The notes under the pieces were generated by a model that had not been told where the DNA came from, did no database searches, and saw nothing but the letters and a program-made list of their open reading frames with translations. DNA of 64,000 bases, taken from assembly GCA_041685625.1 (NCBI GenBank), contig JAWLFJ010000005.1:1-64000 (forward strand), given 5' to 3'. The DNA comes from Albimonas sp041685625. Its GTDB lineage: Bacteria > Pseudomonadota > Alphaproteobacteria > Rhodobacterales > Rhodobacteraceae. Positions 25,351-34,234 of this stretch are shown piece by piece. Position numbers and translations under genes: made by a program. Position 1 is the first letter of the stretch; every line of letters starts with the position of its first letter.

Positions 25351-27317
25351 CAGAACGCCTGCCCGATGGAGAAATAGGCCTCGAACGTGTTGTCGACGTC
25401 CCGCGGGTTCAGCGGGAAGGCGACGTCGAGCCGGATCGGCCCGACCGGAGAGTAGTAGCGAAAGCCCACGCCCGCCGCATAGCGCAGACCCGCGCCGAAA
25501 TCGATGACGACGTCGCGGGAGACGGCGCCGGCGTCGAGGAAGGCGACGCCGCCGATGTCGCCCTGGATGCGCGAGCGCACCTCCGCGCCCACCTCGAACG
25601 CCGAGCGTCCGCCCACCGGGTCGTTCCGCGCGTCGAGCGGCCCGACCATCTGGGTCTGATAGCCGCGGACCGAACCGCCGCCGCCGACATAGAGCCGCCG
25701 CGGCGCCGGCACGTCCGCCAGCTCGTCCGCGAAGATCGTCGCGTAGCGCGTGCGCGCGGCGAGGACGACGTCCTGCGGCTCGTAGACGGTGCGGTAGGCG
25801 GCGAGATTGGCGTCCGCCACGAAGAAGGGGGCCGTGTCGCCGTCGCTCACGCCCTCGAACGGGGTCAGCCGCAGCTCGCCCCGCAGCCCGTCGGTGCGGT
25901 TCAACGGATCGTCGGTGTCGTCGTAGGTGACGAAGGTCGGCAGGCCGATCAGCTCCACGGTCTGGTCGTCGCCCCGGTCGTTGATCTCGGCGATCTCGAG
26001 CAGACCGCCGGCGCCCACGGTCCATTCCGGCGTCAACTCGCGCGAGAGGCCGCCGGCCAGGGTGAAGGCGGTCTCGTCGAAGGCGTCGGTCTCCTCGTGC
26101 CGGGCCTCGGCGGCGAAACGCAGCTCCTGACCGTCGCGCAGGAACTGCGGCTTGGCGAGCCCCGCGTTCAGGCGCTGCTCGGTGACGCCGAGATAGGCGT
26201 CGACGGTCAGCCGCTCGCCCGCGCCGAAGAGGTTGCGGTGCAGGAAGCCGCCGCGCACCAGCGGTCCGTTCTCGGTGTCGAGGCGCAGGCCCGCGTTCAC
26301 CGACCGGCGCGGCCCCTCCTCGACGATCACGCGCACGGGGGTCTCCAAGGCGCCGTCGGGTCCCGCCGCCGGCGGATCCTCCGGCAGCGTGACCACCACG
26401 GTCGAGAACAGGTCGGTCTGCGTCAGGTCCCGCTGATAGGCGCCGAGGGCGTCGACGTCGACCGGCTCGCCCTCGGTCCAGGGCACGTAGCTCGCGACGT
26501 GGTCGCGCTCGACCTGCTTCAGCCCTTCGATGTCCGGCCCGCCCCAGCGCGCGTAGGGGCCGGGCTCGACCACGGTCTCGACGGTCAGCGTCGCGGTCTC
26601 GGGGTCCGCCACCGCACGCCGCCGCGGCGTCTCCGTCCAGGGCCGGCCGGTGCGCCGCAGCCGCCGGCGCAGCTCCGCCTCGGCCGCGAGGATGCCCTCA
26701 GCCCGCGCCGTCTCCCCGACGGGAGAGCCGAGCTCCCGCGCCGGGGGCACGATAGGGGGCGGCCCGTCCAGCCCCTCCGGCAGCACGAAGCTGTGCTCGG
26801 TCAGGACGTAGGCCGGTCCGGGGATCAGCCGCATCCGCGCCACCGCCCGCGCCGGGGCCTCGCCCTCCGGCTCGGCGTCGACGTCCGGTCCAGGCGCGGG
26901 CCCGGCCGAGGCGTCGCGCCCCGCGACGCCGGGGCTCGCAGGGCTCGCCGCCGCGGCGGGCGCGGCCTCGACCAGCTCGACCTCCGCCACCGCGTCGCCG
27001 GAATAGTAGCCGTAGCTGCGCAGGATGCGCCGCGCGAGCGCCACGTCGCCCTCGGCCCGGCGGCGCAGGAACGCCAGGCTCTGCGCGCCGTCGCCCTCGC
27101 GACGGAAGATGGCGAGCGAACTCTCCATCATCTCCTCGACCCGGTCGGAGGGCTCGCCCACCACGTCGGCCTCGTAGCTCAGCGCCGTCTCGACGCCGGG
27201 AAACTCCAGCGCCTCGACGTCGCCCGGCCGCTCCTCGCCGAAGCCGAGCGCGCCGCAGCCCGAAAGCGCGAGCAGGGCGGCGAAGGCCGCGACGCTGGAC
27301 CTCGGGCGACGAGTCAT
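25350..27317 (-). CDS. tamA: Translocation and assembly module subunit TamA (Omp85 family)
   Basis: A 655-residue outer-membrane beta-barrel of the Omp85 superfamily. A lipobox-like start (ALLALSGCGALG) is followed by a periplasmic part of about 300 residues with POTRA repeats, interrupted by an Ala/Pro-rich insert near residues 120-150. The C-terminal 16-strand barrel begins around RSVNAGLRLDTENGPLVRGG, contains the Omp85 RGY-type motif (SVRGYQTQMVGP) and ends with Phe (YFSIGQAF). Immediately upstream of and overlapping tamB, the usual pair. The Cys at the end of the signal suggests lipidation, less usual for TamA. Confidence 0.94.
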   Translation of the reverse strand: MTRRPRSSVAAFAALLALSGCGALGFGEERPGDVEALEFPGVETALSYEADVVGEPSDRVEEMMESSLAIFRREGDGAQSLAFLRRRAEGDVALARRILRSYGYYSGDAVAEVELVEAAPAAAASPASPGVAGRDASAGPAPGPDVDAEPEGEAPARAVARMRLIPGPAYVLTEHSFVLPEGLDGPPPIVPPARELGSPVGETARAEGILAAEAELRRRLRRTGRPWTETPRRRAVADPETATLTVETVVEPGPYARWGGPDIEGLKQVERDHVASYVPWTEGEPVDVDALGAYQRDLTQTDLFSTVVVTLPEDPPAAGPDGALETPVRVIVEEGPRRSVNAGLRLDTENGPLVRGGFLHRNLFGAGERLTVDAYLGVTEQRLNAGLAKPQFLRDGQELRFAAEARHEETDAFDETAFTLAGGLSRELTPEWTVGAGGLLEIAEINDRGDDQTVELIGLPTFVTYDDTDDPLNRTDGLRGELRLTPFEGVSDGDTAPFFVADANLAAYRTVYEPQDVVLAARTRYATIFADELADVPAPRRLYVGGGGSVRGYQTQMVGPLDARNDPVGGRSAFEVGAEVRSRIQGDIGGVAFLDAGAVSRDVVIDFGAGLRYAAGVGFRYYSPVGPIRLDVAFPLNPRDVDNTFEAYFSIGQAF

Positions 27318-27424
27318 GGGATCTCCGGACCGGTATGGGAAGGCTAACTGCCCTGCGACCGGGGGGGGGAGTCAAGCCGCCGGCGCCGCGCCGGGGGCCC
27401 CTCCCGTCGTCGCCGTCGGAGGGC

Positions 27425-28468
27425 TCAGCGCCGCCGCGGCGGGCGCGGACGTCGGGCGCGGAGCAGCTTGTAGGTCTTGTCGCCGCCGATCTCCTCGGCC
27501 TCGGCGAAGCGCTCGGCCAGCGTCCGCTCATAGGGAAGCTGCCGGTTCGCGACCGCCCAGAGGACGCCGCGCGGCGCCAGCAGCCGCGCCGCCGAGGCGA
27601 GGAAGGCCGCGCCCACCGCCGGCTCCGCCCGGCGCCCGGCATGGAAGGGCGGATTGGCGATCACGGCGTCGAAGGCGCCCTCGGGCAGCGGCGGGTCGGT
27701 CGCGTCCGCCCAATGGAACGCCGCCCGCGCGTCGCCCGCGAGGTTCGCCTCGGCGCAGTCCAGCACCGTCCGCTCCGCCTCCACCAGATCGAGCCGCTCC
27801 ACCTCGGGCGAGCGGAGCGCCGCCGCCGCGAGGAACCCCCAGCCGGCCCCGAGATCGGCGACGCACCCCGAGAGCGCGGGGAGCGCCTCGGCCAGCAGCG
27901 CCGAGCCGGGATCGACCCCGTCCCAGGAGAACGCGCCCGCGACCGTGAGGAAGCCCCGCCCGAACGCCTCGACCCGCCTGGCCGGCGCCGCCGCCTCGAT
28001 CCATTCGGCGAAGACGGCCGGGGCCGCCCCGCGCCGGCGCGTCCAGACCGCCCTGCCGTGCCCCCGCGGCAGCGCCTCCACCTCGAGGCCGAGCGGCGCC
28101 ACCGCCCGGCGCAGCGCCCGCTGGTGCCCCTCCACCCCGTCGGTCTTGGCCCCGGCGAGGATCACCGGCGCGCCCTCCGCCGCCAGATCCCAGGCCCGCG
28201 CCAGGTTGGCCCGCGTCTCGTCGCGCGAGCGGGTGGCGAGGGCCGCCGCCGCCGCGAACGGTCCGGCGTCGGGCGAGAGCTGCGGCTCGACGCGCCGTCC
28301 CTCGGCGAGCAGCCGGTCGTGATCGGGCCGGAAGCCCTGCTCGCAGACCAGATCCCAGCCCGCGAGCGAAGCCGAAGGCCGCGCGCGCAGCACCGCGACG
28401 GTGCCCTCGGGCCGCGCCAGAAGCCCGTCCTCGAACGGGCCGGCCAGAAGCGCCATCGGGTCGCTCAC
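27425..28468 (-). CDS. RsmC-like class I methyltransferase (16S rRNA G1207 type)
   Basis: A 347-residue SAM-dependent methyltransferase with the duplicated layout of RsmC: a degenerate N-terminal methyltransferase-like domain (1-160) and an active C-terminal one. Seen: FSWDGVDPGS at 180-189, the SAM-binding motif DLGAGWGF at 205-212, the acidic loop LVEAERTVLDCAEANL at 228-243, and the base-methylation motif NPPFH at 272-276. The start overlaps the stop of the pyruvate carboxylase gene (ATGA), so the two are coupled. The C-terminus is a basic tail (RARRPRPPRRR). Confidence 0.85.
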   Translation of the reverse strand: MSDPMALLAGPFEDGLLARPEGTVAVLRARPSASLAGWDLVCEQGFRPDHDRLLAEGRRVEPQLSPDAGPFAAAAALATRSRDETRANLARAWDLAAEGAPVILAGAKTDGVEGHQRALRRAVAPLGLEVEALPRGHGRAVWTRRRGAAPAVFAEWIEAAAPARRVEAFGRGFLTVAGAFSWDGVDPGSALLAEALPALSGCVADLGAGWGFLAAAALRSPEVERLDLVEAERTVLDCAEANLAGDARAAFHWADATDPPLPEGAFDAVIANPPFHAGRRAEPAVGAAFLASAARLLAPRGVLWAVANRQLPYERTLAERFAEAEEIGGDKTYKLLRARRPRPPRRR

Positions 28469-31400
28469 GCCTCGAACTCGACCAGCAGGTCCTTCGCGTC
28501 GATCTGCGCGCCGGCGGGCGCGTGCACGGCCTTCACCGTCCCCGCCCGCTCGGCATGGATCGCCGTCTCCATCTTCATCGCCTCGATGGTCAGCAGCATG
28601 TCGCCCGCCTTCACCCTGCGCCCCGGCTCGACCGCGACGGAGGCGACGACCCCCGGCATCGGCGCCGCGACGTGAAGCGGATCGCCGTCCTCCGCCTTCG
28701 GTCGCGCCGCCTTGGTCGGCGCCACCCTGCGGTCCTTGACCGTGACGATGCGCGGCTGGCCGTTGAGCTCGAAGAACACCTTCACCGTGCCGTCCTCGGA
28801 GGGCTCGGAGACAGCCGAGAGCGCCACCTGCAGCGTCTTGCCCGGCTCGATCTCCACCTCGAGCTCGTCCCCCACCTCGAGGCCGTAGAGGAAGGCCGGC
28901 GTCGGCAGCAGGCGCACCGGCCCGTGCTCCTCATGCCGCCGGGCGTAATCGAGGAACACCTTGGGATACATCAGATATCCGCAGAGGTCCTCGTCGTCGA
29001 GCTCGAGCCCGTCGAGCGCCTCGGAGGCCTCCGCCCGCGCCGCTTCGAGATCGGCGTCGGGCAGCAGCGCGCCCGGCCGCTCCTTCAGCGGCTCGTCCCC
29101 CTTCAGCGCCTTCGCCACCAGCGCCTCCGGAAAGCCCCCCGGCGGACGGCCGAGCTCTCCGCGCAGCATGCCCAGCACGCTCTCGGGGAAGCTGATCTCC
29201 TTGTCGGGGTCCTCCACGTCGGCCCGCGTCAGCCCCGCGGCGACCATGCTCAGCGCCATGTCGCCCACGACCTTGGAGGAGGGCGTGACCTTCACGATGT
29301 CGCCGAACATCCGGTTTACCTCGGCGTACATCGCCGCCACCTCGTGCCAGCGCTCCTCGAGGCCCATGGCCCGCGCCTGCGCCTTGAGGTTGGTGAACTG
29401 CCCGCCCGGCATCTCGTGCAGATAGACCTCGGCCGAGGGCGCCTTCATCTCGGTGTCGAAGGCCGCGTATTGCAGGCGCACCAACTCCCAGTAGTCCGAG
29501 ATCGCGCGGAGCCGGGCGGGGTCGAGCCCGGTGTCCCGCGTCGTCCCCCGCAGCGCCTGCACGATCGAGCCGAGCGGCGCCTGGCTGGTCAGCCCCGAGA
29601 GGGCGTCCATCGCCGCGTCGACCGCGTCCACCCCCGCCTCCGCCGCCGCCAGCACCGTCGCCGGCGCCATCCCCGCGGTGTCGTGCGTGTGGAGGTGGAT
29701 CGGCAGCCCCGTCTCCTCCTTCAGCGCCTTGACCAGCGCCCGCGCCGCGTCGGGCTTCAGCAGCCCCGCCATGTCCTTGATGCCGAGGACGTGGGAGCCG
29801 GCGTTCGCCAGCGCGCGCCCCATCTCGACGTAGTATTTCAGATCGTACTTGGAGCGGTCCGGGTCGTTCAGGTCGCCGGTATAGCAGACCGCGCCCTCCA
29901 GCACCTTCCCCGTCTCCAGCACCGCATCCATGCTGACCCGCATGTTCTCGACCCAGTTCAGCGAGTCGAACACGCGGAACACGTCGACGCCCGACTCCGC
30001 CGCCTGCGCCACGAAGCGCCGCACCACGTTGTCGGGATAGTTGGTGTAGCCGACCCCGTTCGCGCCCCGCAGCAGCATCTGCGTCAGCAGGTTCGGCATC
30101 CGCTCCCGCAGGTCGCGCAGCCGCTGCCACGGGCACTCGTCGAGGAAGCGGTAGGCGACGTCGAAGGTCGCCCCGCCCCAACACTCGACCGAGAACAGCT
30201 GCGGCAGGTCGTGCGCATAGGCCGGCGCCGCGCGCACCATGTCGAAGCTGCGCATGCGCGTCGCCATCAGGCTCTGATGCCCGTCGCGCATGGTGGTGTC
30301 GGTGATCAGCAGGCGCTCCTGCGCCAGCATCCAGTCGGCGAGGCCCTTCGCCCCCTTCTCGTCCAGAAGCTGCCGCGTGCCCTCCGGCGGCGCCTCCGCC
30401 TTCACCTTCGGCGCCCGCGGCGGGCGGGCATGCGCGGGCGGCCGCGCCCGGCCGTCCACCTCCTCGCGCCCGTTCACCGTGACCTCGGCGAGGTAGGTGA
30501 GCAGCTTGGTCGCCCGGTCCTGCCGGGCGGCGAAGTCGAACAGCTCCGGCGTCTCGTCGATGAACTTGGTGTGGTAGCTCATGTCGACGAATTTCGGATG
30601 CTTCAGCAGGTTCTCGACGAAGGCGATGTTGGTCGCGACGCCGCGGATCCGGAACTCCCGCAGCGCCCGGTCCATCCGCGCGATCGCCTCCTCCGGCGTC
30701 GGCGCCCAGGCCGTCACCTTCTCGAGCAGGCTGTCGTAATAGCGCGTGATCACCGCGCCCGAATAAGCCGTCCCGCCGTCGAGCCGGATGCCGAAGCCCG
30801 TCGCGCCCCGATAGGCCGTGATGCGCCCGTAATCGGGGATGAAGCTGTTCTGCGGGTCCTCCGTCGTCACCCGGCACTGCACCGCGTGCCCGCGCAGCTG
30901 GATGGCGTGCTGGCCCGGCACGCCCGTCGCCTCGGCCACGCTCGCGCCCTCGGCGATGCGGATCTGCGCCTTGACGATGTCGATGCCCGTCACCTCCTCG
31001 GTGACGGTGTGCTCGACCTGGATGCGCGGGTTCACCTCGATGAAGAAGAACTCGTCCGTCTCCATGTCCATCAGGAACTCGACGGTGCCAGCGCATTCGT
31101 AGCCCGCATGCCGCGCGATGCGGAGCGCCAGCTCGCAGACCTCGCCGCGCTGTTCGTCGGTCAGGTAGGGCGCCGGCGCGCGCTCCACGACCTTCTGGTT
31201 GCGCCGCTGCACGGTGCAGTCCCGCTCGAACAGGTGGACGAGGGTGCCGTCCTTGTCGCCGAGGATCTGCACCTCGACATGTCGCGCCCGAGGGATCAGC
31301 CGCTCGAGATAGCCCTCGCCGTTGCCGAAGGCCGCCTCCGCCTCGCGCCGGCCGGAGCGCACGGCGTCCTCGAGCTGGTCGGCCGCCATGATCGGCCGCA

Positions 31401-31920
31401 TGCCGCGCCCGCCGCCGCCCCAGCTCGCCTTCAGCATCAGGGGGTAGCCGACCGCCTCCGCCATCTCGCGGATGGCGTCCATGTTCCCCTCAGGCTCCGG
31501 CAGCACCTCGGAGGCCGGGATCACCGGCACCCCCGCCTCGACCGCCGCGCGCCGGGCGCTGGCCTTGTCGCCCAGCATCCGCATGGTCTCGGGGCTCGGC
31601 CCGATGAAGCTCAGCCCGTTCGCCGCGCAGGCCTCCGCGAAGTCCGGGTTCTCGCTCAGCAGCCCGTAGCCCGGATGCACCGCGTCGGCGCCCGACTCGA
31701 GCGCCACCCGGATCATCTCCTCGATGCTCAGATAGGCCCCGACCGGCCCCAGCCCCTCGCCGATCAGATAGGCCTCGTCCGACTTGAAGCGGTGCAGCCC
31801 CAGCTTGTCCTCCGCCGCATAGACCGCGACGGTCGCCTTGCCGAGTTCGTTCGCCGCGCGCAGCACCCGGATCGCGATCTCCGAACGGTTGGCGACGAGG
31901 ATCTTCTTGAAGGTCTTCAT
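28465..31920 (-). CDS. pyc: Pyruvate carboxylase
   Basis: An 1151-residue single-chain biotin enzyme that carboxylates pyruvate to oxaloacetate. Domains in order: biotin carboxylase with ATP-grasp (1-450; FKKILVANRSEIAIRVLRA, GGGGRGMR, the RDCTVQRRNQK loop and EVNPRIQVEHTVTEE), carboxyltransferase (about 530-810; TTMRDGHQSLMATRMR, LFSVECWGGATFDVAYRFL), the tetramerisation domain, and biotinyl carrier domain with the biotin Lys at about 1116 in EAMKMETAI. Full length is as expected. The frame is open upstream, but MKTFKKILVANR is the normal start. Confidence 0.98.
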   Translation of the reverse strand: MKTFKKILVANRSEIAIRVLRAANELGKATVAVYAAEDKLGLHRFKSDEAYLIGEGLGPVGAYLSIEEMIRVALESGADAVHPGYGLLSENPDFAEACAANGLSFIGPSPETMRMLGDKASARRAAVEAGVPVIPASEVLPEPEGNMDAIREMAEAVGYPLMLKASWGGGGRGMRPIMAADQLEDAVRSGRREAEAAFGNGEGYLERLIPRARHVEVQILGDKDGTLVHLFERDCTVQRRNQKVVERAPAPYLTDEQRGEVCELALRIARHAGYECAGTVEFLMDMETDEFFFIEVNPRIQVEHTVTEEVTGIDIVKAQIRIAEGASVAEATGVPGQHAIQLRGHAVQCRVTTEDPQNSFIPDYGRITAYRGATGFGIRLDGGTAYSGAVITRYYDSLLEKVTAWAPTPEEAIARMDRALREFRIRGVATNIAFVENLLKHPKFVDMSYHTKFIDETPELFDFAARQDRATKLLTYLAEVTVNGREEVDGRARPPAHARPPRAPKVKAEAPPEGTRQLLDEKGAKGLADWMLAQERLLITDTTMRDGHQSLMATRMRSFDMVRAAPAYAHDLPQLFSVECWGGATFDVAYRFLDECPWQRLRDLRERMPNLLTQMLLRGANGVGYTNYPDNVVRRFVAQAAESGVDVFRVFDSLNWVENMRVSMDAVLETGKVLEGAVCYTGDLNDPDRSKYDLKYYVEMGRALANAGSHVLGIKDMAGLLKPDAARALVKALKEETGLPIHLHTHDTAGMAPATVLAAAEAGVDAVDAAMDALSGLTSQAPLGSIVQALRGTTRDTGLDPARLRAISDYWELVRLQYAAFDTEMKAPSAEVYLHEMPGGQFTNLKAQARAMGLEERWHEVAAMYAEVNRMFGDIVKVTPSSKVVGDMALSMVAAGLTRADVEDPDKEISFPESVLGMLRGELGRPPGGFPEALVAKALKGDEPLKERPGALLPDADLEAARAEASEALDGLELDDEDLCGYLMYPKVFLDYARRHEEHGPVRLLPTPAFLYGLEVGDELEVEIEPGKTLQVALSAVSEPSEDGTVKVFFELNGQPRIVTVKDRRVAPTKAARPKAEDGDPLHVAAPMPGVVASVAVEPGRRVKAGDMLLTIEAMKMETAIHAERAGTVKAVHAPAGAQIDAKDLLVEFEA

Positions 31921-32116
31921 GGGGAACTTTCCGGGAACATCGGCGGGGCCGAAGGCATCGAACGGGAAAACCGCCGCCTCCGCAAGCGCCGAGGCGGGCC
32001 CCCGACACGCCATGCCGGCGTCGCGGGCGCGGCGACGCGGTCGGGCCCGCCCGAAACGGCGCGGAGGCTCCGGGCACGAGGGCCGGCGGACGCGATCCGC
32101 CGCGCGCGGACCGCCC

Positions 32117-32287
32117 TCAGCCGGCCGGCCAGGCCAGGTTCACCAGCAGAACCACCGCGAACACCATCACCGCGAAGGCCCCGATCCGCTGCCAGCCCGG
32201 CGCGGCCGCGTACCAGCCCGACCGGCGCATCAGCAGCCAAAGCGCCACGATGATCGCGATCTCGACCACGAACTGCAGAAGCGTCAC
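32117..32287 (-). CDS. Small integral membrane protein (56 aa)
   Basis: A 56-residue protein starting with GTG at 32287 (TLLQFVVEIAIIVALWLLM), with a second hydrophobic span AFAVMVFAVVLLVNLAWPAG at the C-terminus, so two membrane helices. Its start overlaps the stop of the DUF2783 gene by GTGA, the same coupling used throughout this operon, which is the main evidence that it is real. I do not recognise the family. It is the last gene of the homogentisate operon; about 200 bp follow before pyc. Confidence 0.7.
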   Translation of the reverse strand: MTLLQFVVEIAIIVALWLLMRRSGWYAAAPGWQRIGAFAVMVFAVVLLVNLAWPAG

Positions 32288-32487
32288 GTCCCGTCCTCCC
32301 CTCCCGCCGACCGCGCCAGCGCCAGCGCCTCGCGCGCGGCCTCCTCGCCGGCATGGTTCATCAGCACCAGCACCAGCCGCGCGTTCAGCGCCGCGCTCTC
32401 GGCCTCGCCCAGCCCCTGATGCGCGCGCAGCAGCTCGGCATAAAGCCCGTCCGGGTCCGCGAGGTTCGGATCGGTCCTCAGCGTCAC
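32284..32487 (-). CDS. DUF2783 protein
   Basis: A 67-residue helical protein (GTG start) containing LRTDPNLADPDGLYAELLRAH and LGEAESAALNARLVLVLMNH, the DUF2783 signature. Members are known mainly as small partners encoded beside flavin-dependent monooxygenases of this kind, suggesting a subunit or stabiliser; the function is not established. Overlaps the monooxygenase stop (GTGA) and the following small membrane protein (GTGA). Confidence 0.82.
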   Translation of the reverse strand: MTLRTDPNLADPDGLYAELLRAHQGLGEAESAALNARLVLVLMNHAGEEAAREALALARSAGGEDGT

Positions 32488-34043
32488 GACGCCCCTCCCT
32501 TCGCCTTCGCCATCGCCTCGGCCGCCGCCGCCTTGTCCCAACGCGTCCAGCGCGCCGCGACGTGCTGATCGGGGCGGATCAGGTAGAAGGCGCGCTCCGC
32601 CTCGCCCAGATACCGCGCCCGCAGCGCGTCCTCCCGCGGCGCGACCAGCGTCGTCGCCCCCGGCAGGTGCGCCTCCCCGCCGAAGACCAGCACCGTGAAG
32701 CCGTCGGGCAGCGCGTTCAGGAGCCAGCCGTCCCCGAACGGCGCGTCCGGCGCCGGCGCCCCGGGGCGCGAGACCTCGGGCAAGGCCGCATCGTCCGGGC
32801 CCGAGAGCGGGCTCGCCGAATAGGCGCAGGGGCGCGAGAGCCGCCCCGAATTCACCATCGACCGCGCGAAGGGCGCCCGCTTCGCCAGCGCCAGCACCGC
32901 GTCGCGGAACCACCGCTCCGCCCCCGGATGGGGCGTCATGAACCGCGTCGCGCGGGAGGAGTTGCGGATGTTCTCGTCCGCCGCCTCGATCCGCTCCGCC
33001 TCGTAGCTCTCCAGCAGCGCCTCCGGCGCCTCGCCCTTCGCGACCAGCGCCAGCTTCCAGCCGAGATTGTCGACGTCCTGCAAGCCGCCGTTGCCGCCCC
33101 GCGCGCCGAAGGGGCTGACCACATGCGCCGAATCCCCGCAGAAGATCACCCGGTCATGGACGAAGCGCGCCAGCCGCCGGCACTGGAAGGTGTAGACGCT
33201 GACCCAGTCGAGCTCGAAGGGCCGGTCGCCGACGATCCGCTCGATGCGCGGGATCACCGTCTCCGGCTTCTTCTCCTCTTCCGGGTCCGCGTCCCAGCCG
33301 AGCTGGAGGTCGATCCGCCAGAGGTCGTCCGGCTGCTTGTGCAGCAGCGCGCTCTGCCCCTCGTGGAACGGCGGCTCGAACCAGAAGCGCCGTTCGGCCG
33401 GAAAATCCGCCTTCATGACGATGTCGGCGATCAGGAACCGCTCCTCGAAGAGCTCGCCGACGAACTCCAGCCCCAGCCCCTCCCGGATCGGAGAGCGCGC
33501 GCCGTCGCAGGCCACCAGCCGGTCCGCCTTCAGCCGATACGCCCCGTCCGGCGTCGAGACGGTGGCCGAGCCGTCGCGGGAGACGCCCGACACCGTGTTG
33601 AGGACCCTGAGATCGATCAGGTCGGGAAAGTCCCGGCAGCGCTCCACCAGGTATTCCTCGACGTAGTACTGCTGCAGGTTCACGAAGGCCGGCATCTTGT
33701 GGCCGTCCTCCGGCAAGAGGTCGAAGCTCCACACCTCCTCGTCGCCGTGATAGGTGCGCCCCACCTTCCAGGTCACGCCCTTCTCCGCGATCCGCTCGCC
33801 GACGCCGAGCCGGTCCAGGATCTCGAGGCTCCGCTTCGCCCAGCAGATCGCGCGGGAGCCGACGGAGACCACGTCGTTGTCGTCCAAGACCACGCTCGCC
33901 ACCCCCCGCATCGCGAGGTCCACCGCCAGCGCGAGCCCGATCGGCCCGGCGCCGACGATGGCGACGCCGACCCGCTCCTCCGCCTCGCCGCGCTTCAGCG
34001 GCGCCGGCGTCTCGTAGGGCATCCGCCGGTAGTCGTAGGGCAT
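32484..34043 (-). CDS. FAD-dependent aromatic monooxygenase (MhpA/PheA-like)
   Basis: A 519-residue class A flavoprotein hydroxylase. The FAD Rossmann motif VAIVGAGPIGLALAVDLA is near residues 27-44; the DG-like motif VACDGARSPIREGLGLEF and the GD motif VIFCGDSAHVVSPFGARGGNGGLQD are both present, and a thioredoxin-like C-terminal domain follows. Family members hydroxylate phenolic acids. Its operon makes and degrades homogentisate, so 3-hydroxyphenylacetate 6-hydroxylation to homogentisate is the best inference; phenol and 3-(3-hydroxyphenyl)propionate are alternatives. Overlaps neighbours on both sides by ATGA/GTGA. Confidence 0.9.
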   Translation of the reverse strand: MPYDYRRMPYETPAPLKRGEAEERVGVAIVGAGPIGLALAVDLAMRGVASVVLDDNDVVSVGSRAICWAKRSLEILDRLGVGERIAEKGVTWKVGRTYHGDEEVWSFDLLPEDGHKMPAFVNLQQYYVEEYLVERCRDFPDLIDLRVLNTVSGVSRDGSATVSTPDGAYRLKADRLVACDGARSPIREGLGLEFVGELFEERFLIADIVMKADFPAERRFWFEPPFHEGQSALLHKQPDDLWRIDLQLGWDADPEEEKKPETVIPRIERIVGDRPFELDWVSVYTFQCRRLARFVHDRVIFCGDSAHVVSPFGARGGNGGLQDVDNLGWKLALVAKGEAPEALLESYEAERIEAADENIRNSSRATRFMTPHPGAERWFRDAVLALAKRAPFARSMVNSGRLSRPCAYSASPLSGPDDAALPEVSRPGAPAPDAPFGDGWLLNALPDGFTVLVFGGEAHLPGATTLVAPREDALRARYLGEAERAFYLIRPDQHVAARWTRWDKAAAAEAMAKAKGGAS

Positions 34044-34234
34044 CAGTCCTCCCCGCCCTTCCTCAGGTCGCGCAGCGCGGTCCAGCTCACCCAGCCCGCG
34101 ATCAGGACGGCCGGGATCGACATCTCCGCCGCCATCAGCAGCCCGCCGGTCCCCTGACGCACCACGATCCCGGCCATGAGCAGGACCAGAACCGCCGCGA
34201 AGCCCAGCCTGAGCCGCGGATCGAACCCGCTCAT
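34043..34234 (-). CDS. Small integral membrane protein (63 aa)
   Basis: A 63-residue protein, MSGFDPRLRLGFAAVLVLLM, with two hydrophobic spans (residues about 9-25 and 31-50) and a charged C-terminus DLRKGGED. Its start overlaps the stop of the metallo-beta-lactamase-fold gene (ATGA), and its stop overlaps the monooxygenase start (ATGA). Not a family I recognise. The hydrophobic-charged pattern is unlike random GC-rich translation, so it is probably a genuine operon member. Confidence 0.72.
   Translation of the reverse strand: MSGFDPRLRLGFAAVLVLLMAGIVVRQGTGGLLMAAEMSIPAVLIAGWVSWTALRDLRKGGED

Noticed and set aside
21352..25377. 1341-codon frame opposite tamB
   Set aside because: Composition is Arg/Gln/His/Glu-rich with no domain; it mirrors the codon bias of tamB, whose own reading shows clear TamB features.
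28522..32253. 1243-codon frame opposite pyc
   Set aside because: Low-complexity His/Arg/Leu translation antisense to a full-length pyruvate carboxylase.
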